Positions 63,780 through 64,000 of a stretch of 64,000 bases of DNA are shown here, one piece after another; position 1 is the stretch's first letter, and every line of letters begins with the position of its first letter. Origin of the DNA: Patagioenas fasciata (taxonomy: Eukaryota; Chordata; Aves; Columbiformes; Columbidae); contig NC_092541.1 of NCBI RefSeq assembly GCF_037038585.1, positions 3,965,445 to 4,029,444 on the forward strand, given 5' to 3'. The notes below the pieces were generated by a model, which made no database searches, was not told the origin of the DNA, and saw only the letters and a program-made list of their open reading frames with translations. The translations under genes and the position numbers were made by a program.

Positions 63780-64000
63780 CCAGCACAGTTATCTCCATCC
63801 CAATCCAACAGGACCTTCCCTGAGCACCAGCACAGAGTTTTTGGGTTACACAAACCTGCCAAGCACCTCTGGGCATCTTTCCCCATCTCCGAGATCGCTG
63901 TGCTGGTTTGTCTCCACCTCACGCTTTTGCAAGATTTGTCCTGGAGGCAGATGGTTTCCATGTGTCATTCCCCTGGCTCTGTGCCGAGGTCTCCTAATCC

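Larger units (their letters stand above)
60553..64000 (+). other. SCN4A: SCN4A intron 15 (5' part)
   Basis: No further Nav exon (next expected in the rest of the II-III linker, then domain III) is recognised before the window ends, so this is read as intron. Four CR1 fragments occupy about 1.2 kb; the rest is unremarkable. Confidence 0.75.

Overview
The window is vertebrate nuclear DNA, almost certainly from a bird. Two intron-rich genes and one single-exon gene of clear vertebrate type lie among about three dozen 5'-truncated CR1 LINE fragments, the dominant interspersed repeat of avian genomes. The compact introns and GC-rich composition suit an avian microchromosome. I cannot name the species. 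Nothing bacterial, no CRISPR array and no recognisable retroviral element was seen. || Layout. (1) 1-1119: RPRML (reprimo-like), intronless, on the minus strand, with its 3'UTR at the left edge. (2) 1120-4854: a divergent intergenic space that ends in the ITGB3 promoter. (3) 4855-24040: a complete 15-exon ITGB3 (integrin beta-3, 781 residues) on the plus strand, with a 3'UTR to about 25.19 kb and an AATAAA at 25160. (4) 25.19-40.55 kb: an intergenic stretch holding CR1 copies, two microsatellites, a few weak exon-like segments around 26.3-28.0 kb that I cannot assign, and probably the distal promoter or non-coding first exon of the next gene. (5) 40593-60552: the first 15 coding exons (967 codons: N-terminus, domains I and II, and part of the II-III linker) of SCN4A, the skeletal-muscle sodium channel Nav1.4, on the plus strand. 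The gene continues beyond the right edge; 60553-64000 is intron. || Exon limits were set by hand from splice sites, phase continuity and my memory of the human proteins. All 14 ITGB3 junctions and all 14 SCN4A junctions keep the frame, and several SCN4A exons have the lengths I recall for other vertebrate sodium-channel genes (119, 90, 129, 92, 64, 142, 239, 174, 357 bp). || The genes do not act together as a unit. RPRML is a p53-pathway growth regulator family member, ITGB3 a platelet and vascular adhesion receptor subunit, and SCN4A drives the muscle action potential. As I recall the human map, RPRML and ITGB3 lie near each other at 17q21.32 but with CDC27 and MYL4 between them, and SCN4A lies at 17q23.3 beside CD79B. 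Having all three adjacent here is a synteny difference. || Main points of interest: a U12-type intron 2 in SCN4A with an ATATCCTT donor and an apparent AA acceptor; a CR1 tail that seems to supply the branch site for SCN4A exon 10; a 10 x 39-bp minisatellite just before exon 8; a sequon-rich tandem repeat in the channel's extracellular loop; and microsatellites grown from CR1 3' tails.
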